The notes under the pieces were generated by a model. The model did no database searches. It was not told the origin of the DNA and was given only the letters and a program-made list of their open reading frames with translations. A program made the translations under genes and the position numbers. Positions 16,239 to 24,157 of a stretch of DNA of 41,813 bases are shown here, one piece after another. Each line of letters begins with the position of its first letter. Positions within the stretch are counted from its first letter, which is position 1. The DNA comes from an uncultured Anaerolineae bacterium. GTDB lineage: Bacteria > Chloroflexota > Anaerolineae > Promineifilales > Promineifilaceae. The stretch lies in the NCBI GenBank assembly GCA_937949915.1, contig CALECP010000053.1:1-41813 (forward strand), written 5' to 3'.

Positions 16239-18872
16239 ATGAACGACCAAAAAATGAACCGTCGCACTGCGGACAATCCCTTGCTGCGACACACTTTTCG
16301 CTGGATGCTGCTATGCGCTATGCTGGCGATGATCGCTTTGGCTGGCAGCAATATCCTGGCGGCCGCCCCGACTGTCGATCTGCCAATTGGCGCAGACAGC
16401 TACAAAATCGCTGTTGATACAGACGGTGTCTACAGCCTAACATACGCTGATTTGCAAGCGGCCGGTATGGCAGTTGACACAGTTAACCCGACCACCTTCC
16501 AAATGATGCACCAGGGAAGCGATGTCGCCTATGTCCTCACAGGCGATGGCGATGACGTATTCGAGCCAGGTGAATCTGTTCTCTTTTACGGCTGGGGCTT
16601 AGACGGCAGCGATGACGAGCGCCAAGCTGCGGCCGACAATGGCTGGTCGTTTACGGCCAACAACCATGACCGCATGTATGTTGATCAAAACTTCTTCTGG
16701 ATTTGGGCTGACGGCACACCGACAGCACCTACATCAAAATTGAATCTGGCAGGCAACACAAATGTCGTCAACACATTCCGCGACATAGTTGTACATGATG
16801 AAGATGATCGTTTCTCATACACCAACTCAGATGACTGGGATGAGTATGAAATCGAATCAACCTCATGGTTCAAGACGTTAATGGCTTCCAATTACGCGCC
16901 TCTGGGTGATCCTTTCCGCACCTTCCCAATAGAGATTATCGATCCAGACCCAAGTGGTGATGACGGTACTATCAACGTGGAGCTTTATGGTGTCTGTAAA
17001 GCGAGTGAAATGGGTGAACATGCTTTCCAAGTTGATTTTGCAGGGTCTAGCATTATTAGCACATGGGAAGGTCGCTTCGGTAAGCTGGTTCAAAACAGCT
17101 TCAGTGCAGCCAGCTTGGTTGACGGCATGAACGACCTCTACCTCGAAACGATTACGCCTGTAGGCAATGCGAAACCAGGTACCAGCATTTGTGCCAGTGG
17201 TACGCTCAACAGTGATCTCGTTTTCTACAATCGCGCCATCATCGAATATGATCGCCAAATGAACGCAGTCAACAATGAATTGATTTTTGACTATGATGAT
17301 TCAGGTACATTCGACTTTGTTGTGAGTGAGTTCACAGAAGGCGATCCGGCAAAAGCGATTGTTTGGAACATCACCAATCGTCTCGTTCCAGCCAATATCC
17401 CGATGTCTGCCAATGAGATCAGCAGCAACGGCGGCACTTTCTCATGGACAATCGGCGACGAGAACGTCCCCGGTGGTCAATATATCGCTACGACGACCGA
17501 TAATCTTTTGTCGGCCGCGTCAATCGAGCAATACACCGTCAACAATGTCGAGCCAACCGGTGGCGCAGAGTGGGTGGCTATTTCACACGGCAACTTCATC
17601 ACCGAGGCATTGCGTTTAGAAACGCATCGTCAAAGTGCAGGCCGGACAACACATGTCGTTGATGTTGAAGATGTGATCAATCAATACGGCTACGGTTACC
17701 ATGTACCAAAAGCGATTGAAAACTATGTCGATAATGCGTACACCACATGGACAGACGCGCTTAAATACTTGCTTTTGTTTGGCGATGCAACGATAGACCC
17801 ACTCCAAAGAGAGTGCCTAGAATCATGTAATGGTGGCGGCTGGGGAACACACATGGAGACATATGTGGTTACAGATTTGCTGTACGAAGACCGCTTCTCT
17901 GGGCTTGTGCCAACCGACCACACCTTTGCAGACATCACGGGCGATGTTTCACCTGAAATCGCTGTCGGCCGTTTCGCTGTCAGCACATTGCAAGAAGCAA
18001 ATAACGTGGTTGATAAAACAATTCTGTATGAACAAAATATCATCGACGAAGCTGAGTATCTTCAAAACCTGGCGTTTTTGGCAGACCGTGCCGATGGTGG
18101 TGGTGATTTCTGTCAAACGACGAAAGATGTTTCTGAAAACCCATACTATGTGGGCGAATTTACAGGTGAAATATCAACGTTCTGTTTAGATCAAGATTAC
18201 ACCGATCAGGGTGTTGCATTTGATGATGCACTTGTAGACATCAATGCAGATGTATTTAATTCGATCAACAATGATGGCGCTGCCATTCTCAACTATCGCG
18301 GTCATGGCGCGGCCGAGAATTGGGGACTTTCTCATATCATCGTTGATTGGGCGAGCCACTCTGACTCATGGGACAATGCAGGGCAGCCTGTTGTCATCAT
18401 CAGCGCAGACTGTCTTGAAGGTAACTTTGCGAACACAGCAGATCGTTTGCAAGGGTTGGCTGAGAAGTTTATCGAGCTAGAGGATGTCGGCACGGCCGCG
18501 CATTGGTCGTCTACTGGCTTGGGCTTCGACCGTGAGCATACCGCTCTGCACCAGGGCTTCTACGAAGGTCTGTACACCGAGAACGGTGGCACATTGACAA
18601 CAATCGGCGACGGTATCGTTTACGCCAAGACACGCTATGTCGATGGTACATTGGGGAACGAGGCTGAAATTTGGGCATTTACACTACAAGGCGATCCCGC
18701 TTTGATGATGCCAAATACAGTTGTTGCACCAGAACCAACCTCTGTATCTGTCAGCCAACAGCAATCAGATATGCCATTCGCATGGCAATGGGCGGCCGTC
18801 CTGCCAGTGGTTGTTGTTCTCACAGTGGGTACGGTGAATGCCCGTCGTCGTCAAGAAGAAGTATTGCTGTAA
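16239..18872 (+). CDS. Gingipain-like C25 family cysteine protease, surface anchored
   Basis: The 877-residue protein has a signal peptide (about 20-43, cleaving near NILAAAPT), a beta-rich N-terminal half and a C25-type catalytic domain (about 440-830). The catalytic dyad is visible: His689 in NYRGHGAAENWG and Cys725 in SADCLEGNF. SHGNFITEAL, LLFGDATIDP and GRFAVSTLQEA are also family elements. A C-terminal membrane helix (AAVLPVVVVLTVGTV) with tail NARRRQEEVLL replaces the type IX secretion domain found in Bacteroidota gingipains. The start is fixed by GGAGAGAG at 16224-16231. A strong terminator follows. The protein probably processes extracellular proteins; its target is unknown. Confidence 0.88.
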   Translation: MNDQKMNRRTADNPLLRHTFRWMLLCAMLAMIALAGSNILAAAPTVDLPIGADSYKIAVDTDGVYSLTYADLQAAGMAVDTVNPTTFQMMHQGSDVAYVLTGDGDDVFEPGESVLFYGWGLDGSDDERQAAADNGWSFTANNHDRMYVDQNFFWIWADGTPTAPTSKLNLAGNTNVVNTFRDIVVHDEDDRFSYTNSDDWDEYEIESTSWFKTLMASNYAPLGDPFRTFPIEIIDPDPSGDDGTINVELYGVCKASEMGEHAFQVDFAGSSIISTWEGRFGKLVQNSFSAASLVDGMNDLYLETITPVGNAKPGTSICASGTLNSDLVFYNRAIIEYDRQMNAVNNELIFDYDDSGTFDFVVSEFTEGDPAKAIVWNITNRLVPANIPMSANEISSNGGTFSWTIGDENVPGGQYIATTTDNLLSAASIEQYTVNNVEPTGGAEWVAISHGNFITEALRLETHRQSAGRTTHVVDVEDVINQYGYGYHVPKAIENYVDNAYTTWTDALKYLLLFGDATIDPLQRECLESCNGGGWGTHMETYVVTDLLYEDRFSGLVPTDHTFADITGDVSPEIAVGRFAVSTLQEANNVVDKTILYEQNIIDEAEYLQNLAFLADRADGGGDFCQTTKDVSENPYYVGEFTGEISTFCLDQDYTDQGVAFDDALVDINADVFNSINNDGAAILNYRGHGAAENWGLSHIIVDWASHSDSWDNAGQPVVIISADCLEGNFANTADRLQGLAEKFIELEDVGTAAHWSSTGLGFDREHTALHQGFYEGLYTENGGTLTTIGDGIVYAKTRYVDGTLGNEAEIWAFTLQGDPALMMPNTVVAPEPTSVSVSQQQSDMPFAWQWAAVLPVVVVLTVGTVNARRRQEEVLL

Positions 18873-18961
18873 AACGCATAAACACAGTGTAAGGGCGATT
18901 ATTCTATAGGGAAGCGGTTAACAGTTTCCCTAGGTTCAAAAAGAGATAATCGTCTAACAAC

Positions 18962-18999
18962 AAAAAACCCTCCTTTGCACAAACAAAGGAGGGTTTTTT
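18962..18999. terminator. Bidirectional rho-independent terminator
   Basis: A perfect 10-bp stem (CCCTCCTTTG / CAAAGGAGGG, 18968-18977 and 18984-18993) with loop CACAAA is flanked by six A and six T residues. It lies between the convergent C25 and PAP2 genes and can end transcripts from both sides. Confidence 0.92.
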
Positions 19000-19021
19000 G
19001 TTATCTATTTACCACCGGGTA

Positions 19022-19043
19022 GAGACGTAAGATTTTACGTCTC
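19022..19043. repeat. GAGACG palindromic repeat, copy 1
   Basis: Perfect 9-bp arms GAGACGTAA and TTACGTCTC with loop GATT. It belongs to a small dispersed family with 19079-19098 and 22525-22546. Confidence 0.75.
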
Positions 19044-19078
19044 CATTGTTATTACGAAGGCACAAAAAGACAATAAGA

Positions 19079-19098
19079 AGACGCAAGATTTTGTGTCT
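19079..19098. repeat. GAGACG palindromic repeat, copy 2
   Basis: Arms AGACGCAA and TTGTGTCT (7 of 8 paired) with loop GATT, only 35 bp from copy 1. Both lie in the spacer between the C25 terminator and the PAP2 stop. Confidence 0.65.
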
Positions 19099-19111
19099 CT
19101 ACGAGCATCGG

Positions 19112-20206
19112 TCAACGGTTTTCGGAGCGGATGCGTGTGGCTTTGATCGAGTAGGGTGTTTCGGGTGCGGCCGTGCGTTTTGCCAGCCCCGTCGCCACAA
19201 AGAGTTGGGGCGCAAAATAGGCAATCCACAAGCCGAGCAACATGTAATGCACAAACCGAAGCGTGAGCGTGATCCCGCGTATATCAGGTGGGGCAATCGC
19301 TTCAAATACAACCTCTAGCCCTAACCAAATTGCGAGCGCGAAAATCAACCCGATCAGCCAACGTATAATGCGGCCGGAAATGCCGCCTTGCACATCGAAC
19401 CAAACACGGTTCATCTCAAATAAAAAGCCAACACCGACACCAAACAGCGCGGCTAAACTACGCACCACGCTATCTTGCCCCGTGTTCTCAGCGTCGGTTA
19501 AAAACGACCACACCACTGCATCGGTGTAATCCGCTTTGCCCAGCCGTTGCATAACGACGACGTAGACAAGGAATAATCCCAACGGAAAGAGCGCAGCGAT
19601 AAATAACCGTTGCCCAAAAATGCGTTCGCGCAACCGAGCGGCATAGGTCTGCTCCCATGCCCAATAGCCAGCGACAATCACGCTGCCCAAAATTGCACCT
19701 GCTAATATGTCTTGCACAAAATGGACACCGAGGTAGATGCGGCTCATACCCATGAGTAATGCGTATAAAATGGCGAAAAACCATGCTATCGGCCGTCGAG
19801 ACAGCCCCGCCAGAAAAAAGACGAGCGTGACCGCGATCTGTGTATGTCCGCTAGGCAAACCATACGATAGCTCTTCTGCCAGTCCAACCGATGAGTCGAG
19901 CCAAAACGGCCGGGGCAGGCGCAAAAATGCTTTGCCCAGCGTATTAATGGCGGCCGAAAACAACAGGAGATAGGCCAACGTACGGCCGTTCTGCTTATGA
20001 ATGCACCAATAGATCAATGTCACGATCACTATATAAAATTCAAACCCACCCAGTAAACTGATGAATGCCATCGGCTCATCTAATTGTGGGTACGTTGCTT
20101 GCAACCATCTAATGAAGTTAAGACCGCTTTCGTAGTATTGTTCCAAATCAATATCGCCTTGTGTTATTTCACTCGCTGTATCATTCGTTGCATCGCTTGA
20201 GATCAC
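19112..20206 (-). CDS. PAP2-family membrane phosphatase
   Basis: The 364-residue integral membrane protein shows all three phosphatase signature motifs: KAFLRLPRP (92-100), PSGH (118-121) and SRIYLGVHFVQD (155-166), with catalytic His121 and His162. Enzymes of this type remove phosphate from lipid phosphates such as phosphatidic acid or undecaprenyl pyrophosphate. The region after residue 180 adds further hydrophobic helices, making it longer than minimal PAP2 proteins. The start is GTG 20206; no better ATG precedes the conserved region. The gene is convergent with the C25 protease and divergent from ftsK-like 20380. Confidence 0.88.
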   Translation of the reverse strand: MISSDATNDTASEITQGDIDLEQYYESGLNFIRWLQATYPQLDEPMAFISLLGGFEFYIVIVTLIYWCIHKQNGRTLAYLLLFSAAINTLGKAFLRLPRPFWLDSSVGLAEELSYGLPSGHTQIAVTLVFFLAGLSRRPIAWFFAILYALLMGMSRIYLGVHFVQDILAGAILGSVIVAGYWAWEQTYAARLRERIFGQRLFIAALFPLGLFLVYVVVMQRLGKADYTDAVVWSFLTDAENTGQDSVVRSLAALFGVGVGFLFEMNRVWFDVQGGISGRIIRWLIGLIFALAIWLGLEVVFEAIAPPDIRGITLTLRFVHYMLLGLWIAYFAPQLFVATGLAKRTAAPETPYSIKATRIRSENR

Positions 20207-20379
20207 AACTGTACGCTGTCATTGTACCCTTGCCGATTGCATTGACAATTAAAAAGGATGTTTTCTTTTGTTAAAATTTGTCGAGGCGAGACGGAACGGG
20301 CAAAATCAGTGTCATATAATAGTGATCCTGCTCGTTGTCATTTGTAATCAAATGCGACGCGCACATTTCCAGTTTGTCT

Positions 20380-22518
20380 ATGACACAACATCAACCAACC
20401 CAACCTCTTTTTTTGAATGGCTGGTGGCGGGAGCTAATCGGCGCATTTTTGATCTTGTTTGCGCTCATGTGCTTGCTAGCGGCCGCCGGACTGACAGCCT
20501 CTGCCCCGCTCAATCGCATTGTACAAGCAACAGGCGCATGGGTCGGCCGGGGTAATTTTGCCTACTTTGCGCTTTTGGGGGCAACCGGTATCTGGCTTCT
20601 GTTACACCGTGTCACCGGCCGTCAACCTGTGCCGCGCTTTCTCGGTGCGTTCGCCATTCTCGTTTTGTTGGCATTGCCGATCCTCAATTTATTTTCGACC
20701 AACGTCACTTATTTCGATGCAACGGCCGGAAAAGCAGGCGGGTTGGTCGGATGGGTGCTGGCTGGGCTGCTCACCGTGTGGTGGGGATGGTTGCTCGTGG
20801 TGGGACTGTATTTGATCGCAGGTATGTTGATGTGGTCATTGCTGGTCGGCCGCAATGCACAACAGGTGGTGCGCTGGCTGATCAACGTCGCTGGTACTTT
20901 ACGTCGTTGGGGCGAACAGGTGATGATTGAGCAGCCCAGCGATAAACGAGAGCATACACCCCAAATCGATACATGGTCGGCTGTGGATGGCACGGCCGCA
21001 CAAGCACGAGAAGCGGCCGTGCTACGGCCGAAAACAATCTCACACAAGTTACCTCCTTTGCGGCTGCTGGACATAAACAACACGAAAGATGACAGCCATG
21101 CGGCCGATGTCGGCCGTAGCAAAGCGATCATCGAGCAAACGCTCGTCGATTTCGGCTTGGTAGGCGAAGTGACCGATGTACGGGCAGGCCCGACGATCAC
21201 ACAATTTGGCGTGACACCGGGCTACATAGAAAGAAGCGACGGGACACACAAAAAAGTGCGGATCGCGCAAATCGCCACGCTACGACCCGATTTTGCGCTG
21301 GCGTTAGCTGTCCCTCGTTTACGCATCGAAGCTCCCGTACCAGGGCGCGGCATTGTGGGCATCGAATTACCGAACAAAACAAAATCGTTGGTACGCCTAC
21401 GCGAAGTGATCGAGTCGGCCGCCTTCAAAAAAGTGGACAAACGCTTGACCGTTGCGCTGGGACAAGATGTTTCGGGCGCGGCCGTGGCAATTGACCTCGC
21501 CAAAATGCCTCACCTGCTGATCGCTGGCACAACAGGGTCGGGCAAATCGGTGTGCATGAAAGCGTTGATCACCGCACTGGTAGCCAACAACACACCGGAA
21601 CAGTTGCGCCTTGTGATGATCGATCCCAAGCGCGTCGAAATGATTCGGTTTAACGGGCTGCCTCATCTGTATGGCGCGGCCGAAGTAGAAGGCGAACGCA
21701 TCATCGGTGTGTTGCGCTGGCTGGTAGCCGAAATGGATCGACGGTACGCTATTTTTGCCCAGGTCAATGCGCGGCAATTGACCAGCTACAACACCAAAAT
21801 GCGTACTGAAGGCAGCCCGATCATTCCGCACTTGGTCGTCTTTATCGACGAGTTAGCCGATCTAATGGCGCAATTTTCGGCCGAAACGGAGCGAACGCTG
21901 TGTCGATTGGCGCAAATGGCACGAGCGACCGGTATTCATTTGGTCGTGGCTACACAACGGCCGTCCACCGACGTGATCACCGGTCTGATCAAAGCGAACT
22001 TTCCCGCCCGGATCGCCTTTTCTGTCACCTCTAGCATCGACTCGCGGGTGGTGCTAGACACGACGGGTGCAGAGCAGCTTTTGGGCAATGGCGATATGCT
22101 TTTCTTGGGGTCAGATGCCAGTATGCCGCGCCGGGTGCAGGGCTGTTTTGTCAGCGATGAGGAGATCGACCGCATTGTGTCGTGGTGGGAAGAAGATCGG
22201 CGCGACGATGAACAGTTTCCCCCACCCTGGAATGATCTGCTGGCAAAAATGAAGGTGATCGAGGAGACCGATGATGAGCTAGAACGCGCCATTGCTCTGT
22301 GCCAAAAATATGACAATATCAGCACGTCATTGATTCAACGGCGGTTGCGTGTCGGCTTCCCGCGTGCGGCGCGTATTATGGAAAACCTGTATGAAATGGG
22401 ATTGGTGGAAGACCCGAAGCGGGGTGGCAAAACGCGCAAAACACATGTGTCGGAGAGCGATGGGGATGTTTTCGGCCGCATAGCGGATGAACACGGCCGT
22501 GACGACACATCATCGTAA
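20380..22518 (+). CDS. ftsK: DNA translocase FtsK/SpoIIIE family
   Basis: The 712-residue protein has about four membrane helices in the first 170 residues, a short linker, the alpha/beta motor and a C-terminal gamma winged-helix domain. Walker A is AGTTGSGKSV (about 382-391), Walker B LVVFIDELADLM, followed by ATQRPSTDVITGLIKANFPARIAF. The gamma domain (about 635-685, SLIQRRLRVGFPRAARIMENL) would read KOPS/SRS-type orientation sequences. The protein pumps DNA at the division septum and aids dimer resolution. ATG 20380 is used; a TTG at 20335 is in frame. No clear Shine-Dalgarno precedes it. The short linker resembles SpoIIIE more than E. coli FtsK. Confidence 0.93.
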   Translation: MTQHQPTQPLFLNGWWRELIGAFLILFALMCLLAAAGLTASAPLNRIVQATGAWVGRGNFAYFALLGATGIWLLLHRVTGRQPVPRFLGAFAILVLLALPILNLFSTNVTYFDATAGKAGGLVGWVLAGLLTVWWGWLLVVGLYLIAGMLMWSLLVGRNAQQVVRWLINVAGTLRRWGEQVMIEQPSDKREHTPQIDTWSAVDGTAAQAREAAVLRPKTISHKLPPLRLLDINNTKDDSHAADVGRSKAIIEQTLVDFGLVGEVTDVRAGPTITQFGVTPGYIERSDGTHKKVRIAQIATLRPDFALALAVPRLRIEAPVPGRGIVGIELPNKTKSLVRLREVIESAAFKKVDKRLTVALGQDVSGAAVAIDLAKMPHLLIAGTTGSGKSVCMKALITALVANNTPEQLRLVMIDPKRVEMIRFNGLPHLYGAAEVEGERIIGVLRWLVAEMDRRYAIFAQVNARQLTSYNTKMRTEGSPIIPHLVVFIDELADLMAQFSAETERTLCRLAQMARATGIHLVVATQRPSTDVITGLIKANFPARIAFSVTSSIDSRVVLDTTGAEQLLGNGDMLFLGSDASMPRRVQGCFVSDEEIDRIVSWWEEDRRDDEQFPPPWNDLLAKMKVIEETDDELERAIALCQKYDNISTSLIQRRLRVGFPRAARIMENLYEMGLVEDPKRGGKTRKTHVSESDGDVFGRIADEHGRDDTSS

Positions 22519-22524
22519 AATGTA

Positions 22525-22546
22525 GAGACGCAACATTTTGCGTCCC
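22525..22546. repeat. GAGACG palindromic repeat, copy 3
   Basis: Arms GAGACGCAA and TTGCGTCCC (8 of 9 paired) with loop CATT, in the 39-bp gap between convergent ftsK and crp-like genes, where it may also act as a weak terminator. Confidence 0.7.
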
Positions 22547-22557
22547 TCTCTTGTGTC

Positions 22558-23259
22558 TCAGTACAACAAATTTCTCATCTGGGCAAGGTCGAGAATGGTG
22601 ATCGCATTGCTTTTTCGTTCGATCAAGCCAAGATCGCGGAAGGAGCGAAACGTGCGGTTGACGCTCTCGCGGGATGCGCCTACCATGCTGGCGACATGGG
22701 CATCGCGCAGCACCATATCGATCCGAATTTGATTGTCAGATTCGGCCGTGCCATGCTTGTCTGCTAGGTCTAGCAACGTCCGTGCGACGCGCTGCATCAC
22801 ATCAAGGGAGACAAGACTTTCGACATGGCGCGTTGTACTACGCACCCGGCGACTAAGCAATGTCATCGTGTTGCGAGCGATTTGCGGAAAGCGTTCCATC
22901 AACTCATGAAAGGCAGAGCGGTGCAATGTGTGGCAAACTGTTTTCGATATGGCAACCGCATTGGCAGAACGGGGGTCTTCATCGATCAGTGCTAACTCGC
23001 CAAAAATTTGACCACGACTGAGCATAACGACAGATGTTTCACTGCCATCAAGCGTATTGACATAAATCCGTACTTGTCCTTCCTCGATTAAATACATCAT
23101 CAAACCGGGATCACTTTCGTAGAAAATATGCTGTTTCGCTTTATAACGGCGTGCCTTAAATGCTTGGGCAATCTCTTCTAGTTGTTCTATATCCAGCCCC
23201 TCAAACATGGGGACATCATTCAAAAAAGTAACGAGTGCAGTCGAGGTTGTTTTTGCCAT
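22558..23259 (-). CDS. CRP/FNR-family transcription regulator (CRP-like)
   Basis: The 233-residue regulator has an N-terminal cyclic-nucleotide-binding domain with the phosphate cassette FGELALIDEDPRSANA (86-101), including the Glu and Arg-Ser expected for cAMP-type ligands. The C-terminal Crp-type winged helix has a recognition helix containing SRESVNR (196-202). Its Arg197, Glu198 and Arg202 correspond to E. coli CRP Arg180, Glu181 and Arg185, predicting TGTGA-type operators. There is no FNR-type iron-sulfur Cys cluster. The ATG shares one base with the stop of the upstream DUF3307 gene (TGATG), so the two are translationally coupled. A perfect CRP-like site lies upstream of the operon (24073-24088). 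Confidence 0.9.
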   Translation of the reverse strand: MAKTTSTALVTFLNDVPMFEGLDIEQLEEIAQAFKARRYKAKQHIFYESDPGLMMYLIEEGQVRIYVNTLDGSETSVVMLSRGQIFGELALIDEDPRSANAVAISKTVCHTLHRSAFHELMERFPQIARNTMTLLSRRVRSTTRHVESLVSLDVMQRVARTLLDLADKHGTAESDNQIRIDMVLRDAHVASMVGASRESVNRTFRSFRDLGLIERKSNAITILDLAQMRNLLY

Positions 23260-23963
23260 CAAAAAATTGTAACCCTTAGCATTGAACCGATGAGAAAAGC
23301 GAGAGACATGCTGCTGAGCGATTCAATAATCAAGCCATCTGCGCGACGGATAACAGCGTTTGATCTTGTTGTCATAGCAGTGCGTGGTAAGAAGGCGAAT
23401 GGTATGAGCATATACTGTCCAAATAAAATAAATGTTACAAGCAGCAGTCGTTCGATGATACAAGTATATTTGATCTTGCTTGCATAGCAAAAATCAGGTG
23501 CCTGCCCTAACACAAGACCACTTATAAGAAACTCGATAGCGACCCAAGCAGGCATACTGACCAATACATACCCAAGGATAACCGTCCAGAAGCCTCCTGT
23601 TTGCACTTGTTCGATAAGGCAACTGATATGAATACATTCACCAGACAAATAAATCGCTCCCATAATCACGAGCATATGAAGGGCTTGGTCAGATACGAAA
23701 ACGGTTAATGGATTGATAGAAGCCAGCAATTTTTTAGACTGTAATTTGAACTGTAACAAATCTATAATTGTGTGGAAGACACCGATGAGAAACGCCCATA
23801 TCAAATAGTCGGGATGAAAAATAACGAACCCCATTGTGACAATGGTGACAATGACACCATGTGCGAGAACACCATAAACACTACGCGCTTTCCAGTTTGC
23901 AAAAGAATTCGGCTGTAGCACGTAGTCTGCAACAAAGTGTGCCAAGAGCATGTTGATAAACAT
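23259..23963 (-). CDS. DUF3307 family membrane protein
   Basis: The 234-residue, very hydrophobic protein begins MFINMLLAHFVADYVLQPNSFANWK and has HGVIVTIVTMGFVIF and GVFHTIIDLLQFKLQ, the His/Asp pattern of DUF3307. About six membrane helices are expected. DUF3307 genes often occur with regulators; the biochemical function is not known. It is the first gene of a two-gene operon with the CRP-like regulator. It is AT-richer than its neighbours and has no CGGCCG at all, so it may be a later arrival. Confidence 0.8.
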   Translation of the reverse strand: MFINMLLAHFVADYVLQPNSFANWKARSVYGVLAHGVIVTIVTMGFVIFHPDYLIWAFLIGVFHTIIDLLQFKLQSKKLLASINPLTVFVSDQALHMLVIMGAIYLSGECIHISCLIEQVQTGGFWTVILGYVLVSMPAWVAIEFLISGLVLGQAPDFCYASKIKYTCIIERLLLVTFILFGQYMLIPFAFLPRTAMTTRSNAVIRRADGLIIESLSSMSLAFLIGSMLRVTIF

Positions 23964-24025
23964 CAGGTTGACCTTTTTAATCGGTGTTTTTTAGGGTTGA
24001 TATTGTTTTTGGTATGCTGTCACGC

Positions 24026-24058
24026 TTGTACCAAACTTGTACGTTTATTGTACGTTAC
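24026..24058. promoter_or_regulatory. Three TTGTAC boxes at exact 11-bp spacing
   Basis: TTGTAC occurs at 24026, 24037 and 24048, one helical turn apart, so the same face of the DNA would be presented three times. The array lies in the 194-bp divergent region between the DUF3307-crp operon and recD2. It looks like an operator for a cooperatively binding protein; the binding factor is unknown. Confidence 0.6.
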
Positions 24059-24072
24059 ACATACGTTGTCGC

Positions 24073-24088
24073 TGTGAGTTGTGTCACA
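24073..24088. promoter_or_regulatory. Perfect CRP-type operator TGTGA-N6-TCACA
   Basis: The sequence TGTGAGTTGTGTCACA has the exact half-sites and 6-base spacer of the E. coli CRP consensus. It lies 110 bp before the start of the DUF3307-crp operon and 70 bp before recD2. The adjacent regulator has the residues that read TGTGA, so autoregulation is likely. A further GTCACA half-site is at 24106. Confidence 0.75.
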
Positions 24089-24157
24089 AAGAAACCCATA
24101 ACTTAGTCACAGTTTTAGCCCTAATGGGGGAAGGAGATTACAATCCGGCCGTCATTT

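Noticed and set aside
23259-24157. Possibility that the CRP-like regulator is an FNR-type oxygen sensor
   Set aside because: No Cys cluster for an iron-sulfur centre; recognition helix matches CRP, not FNR.
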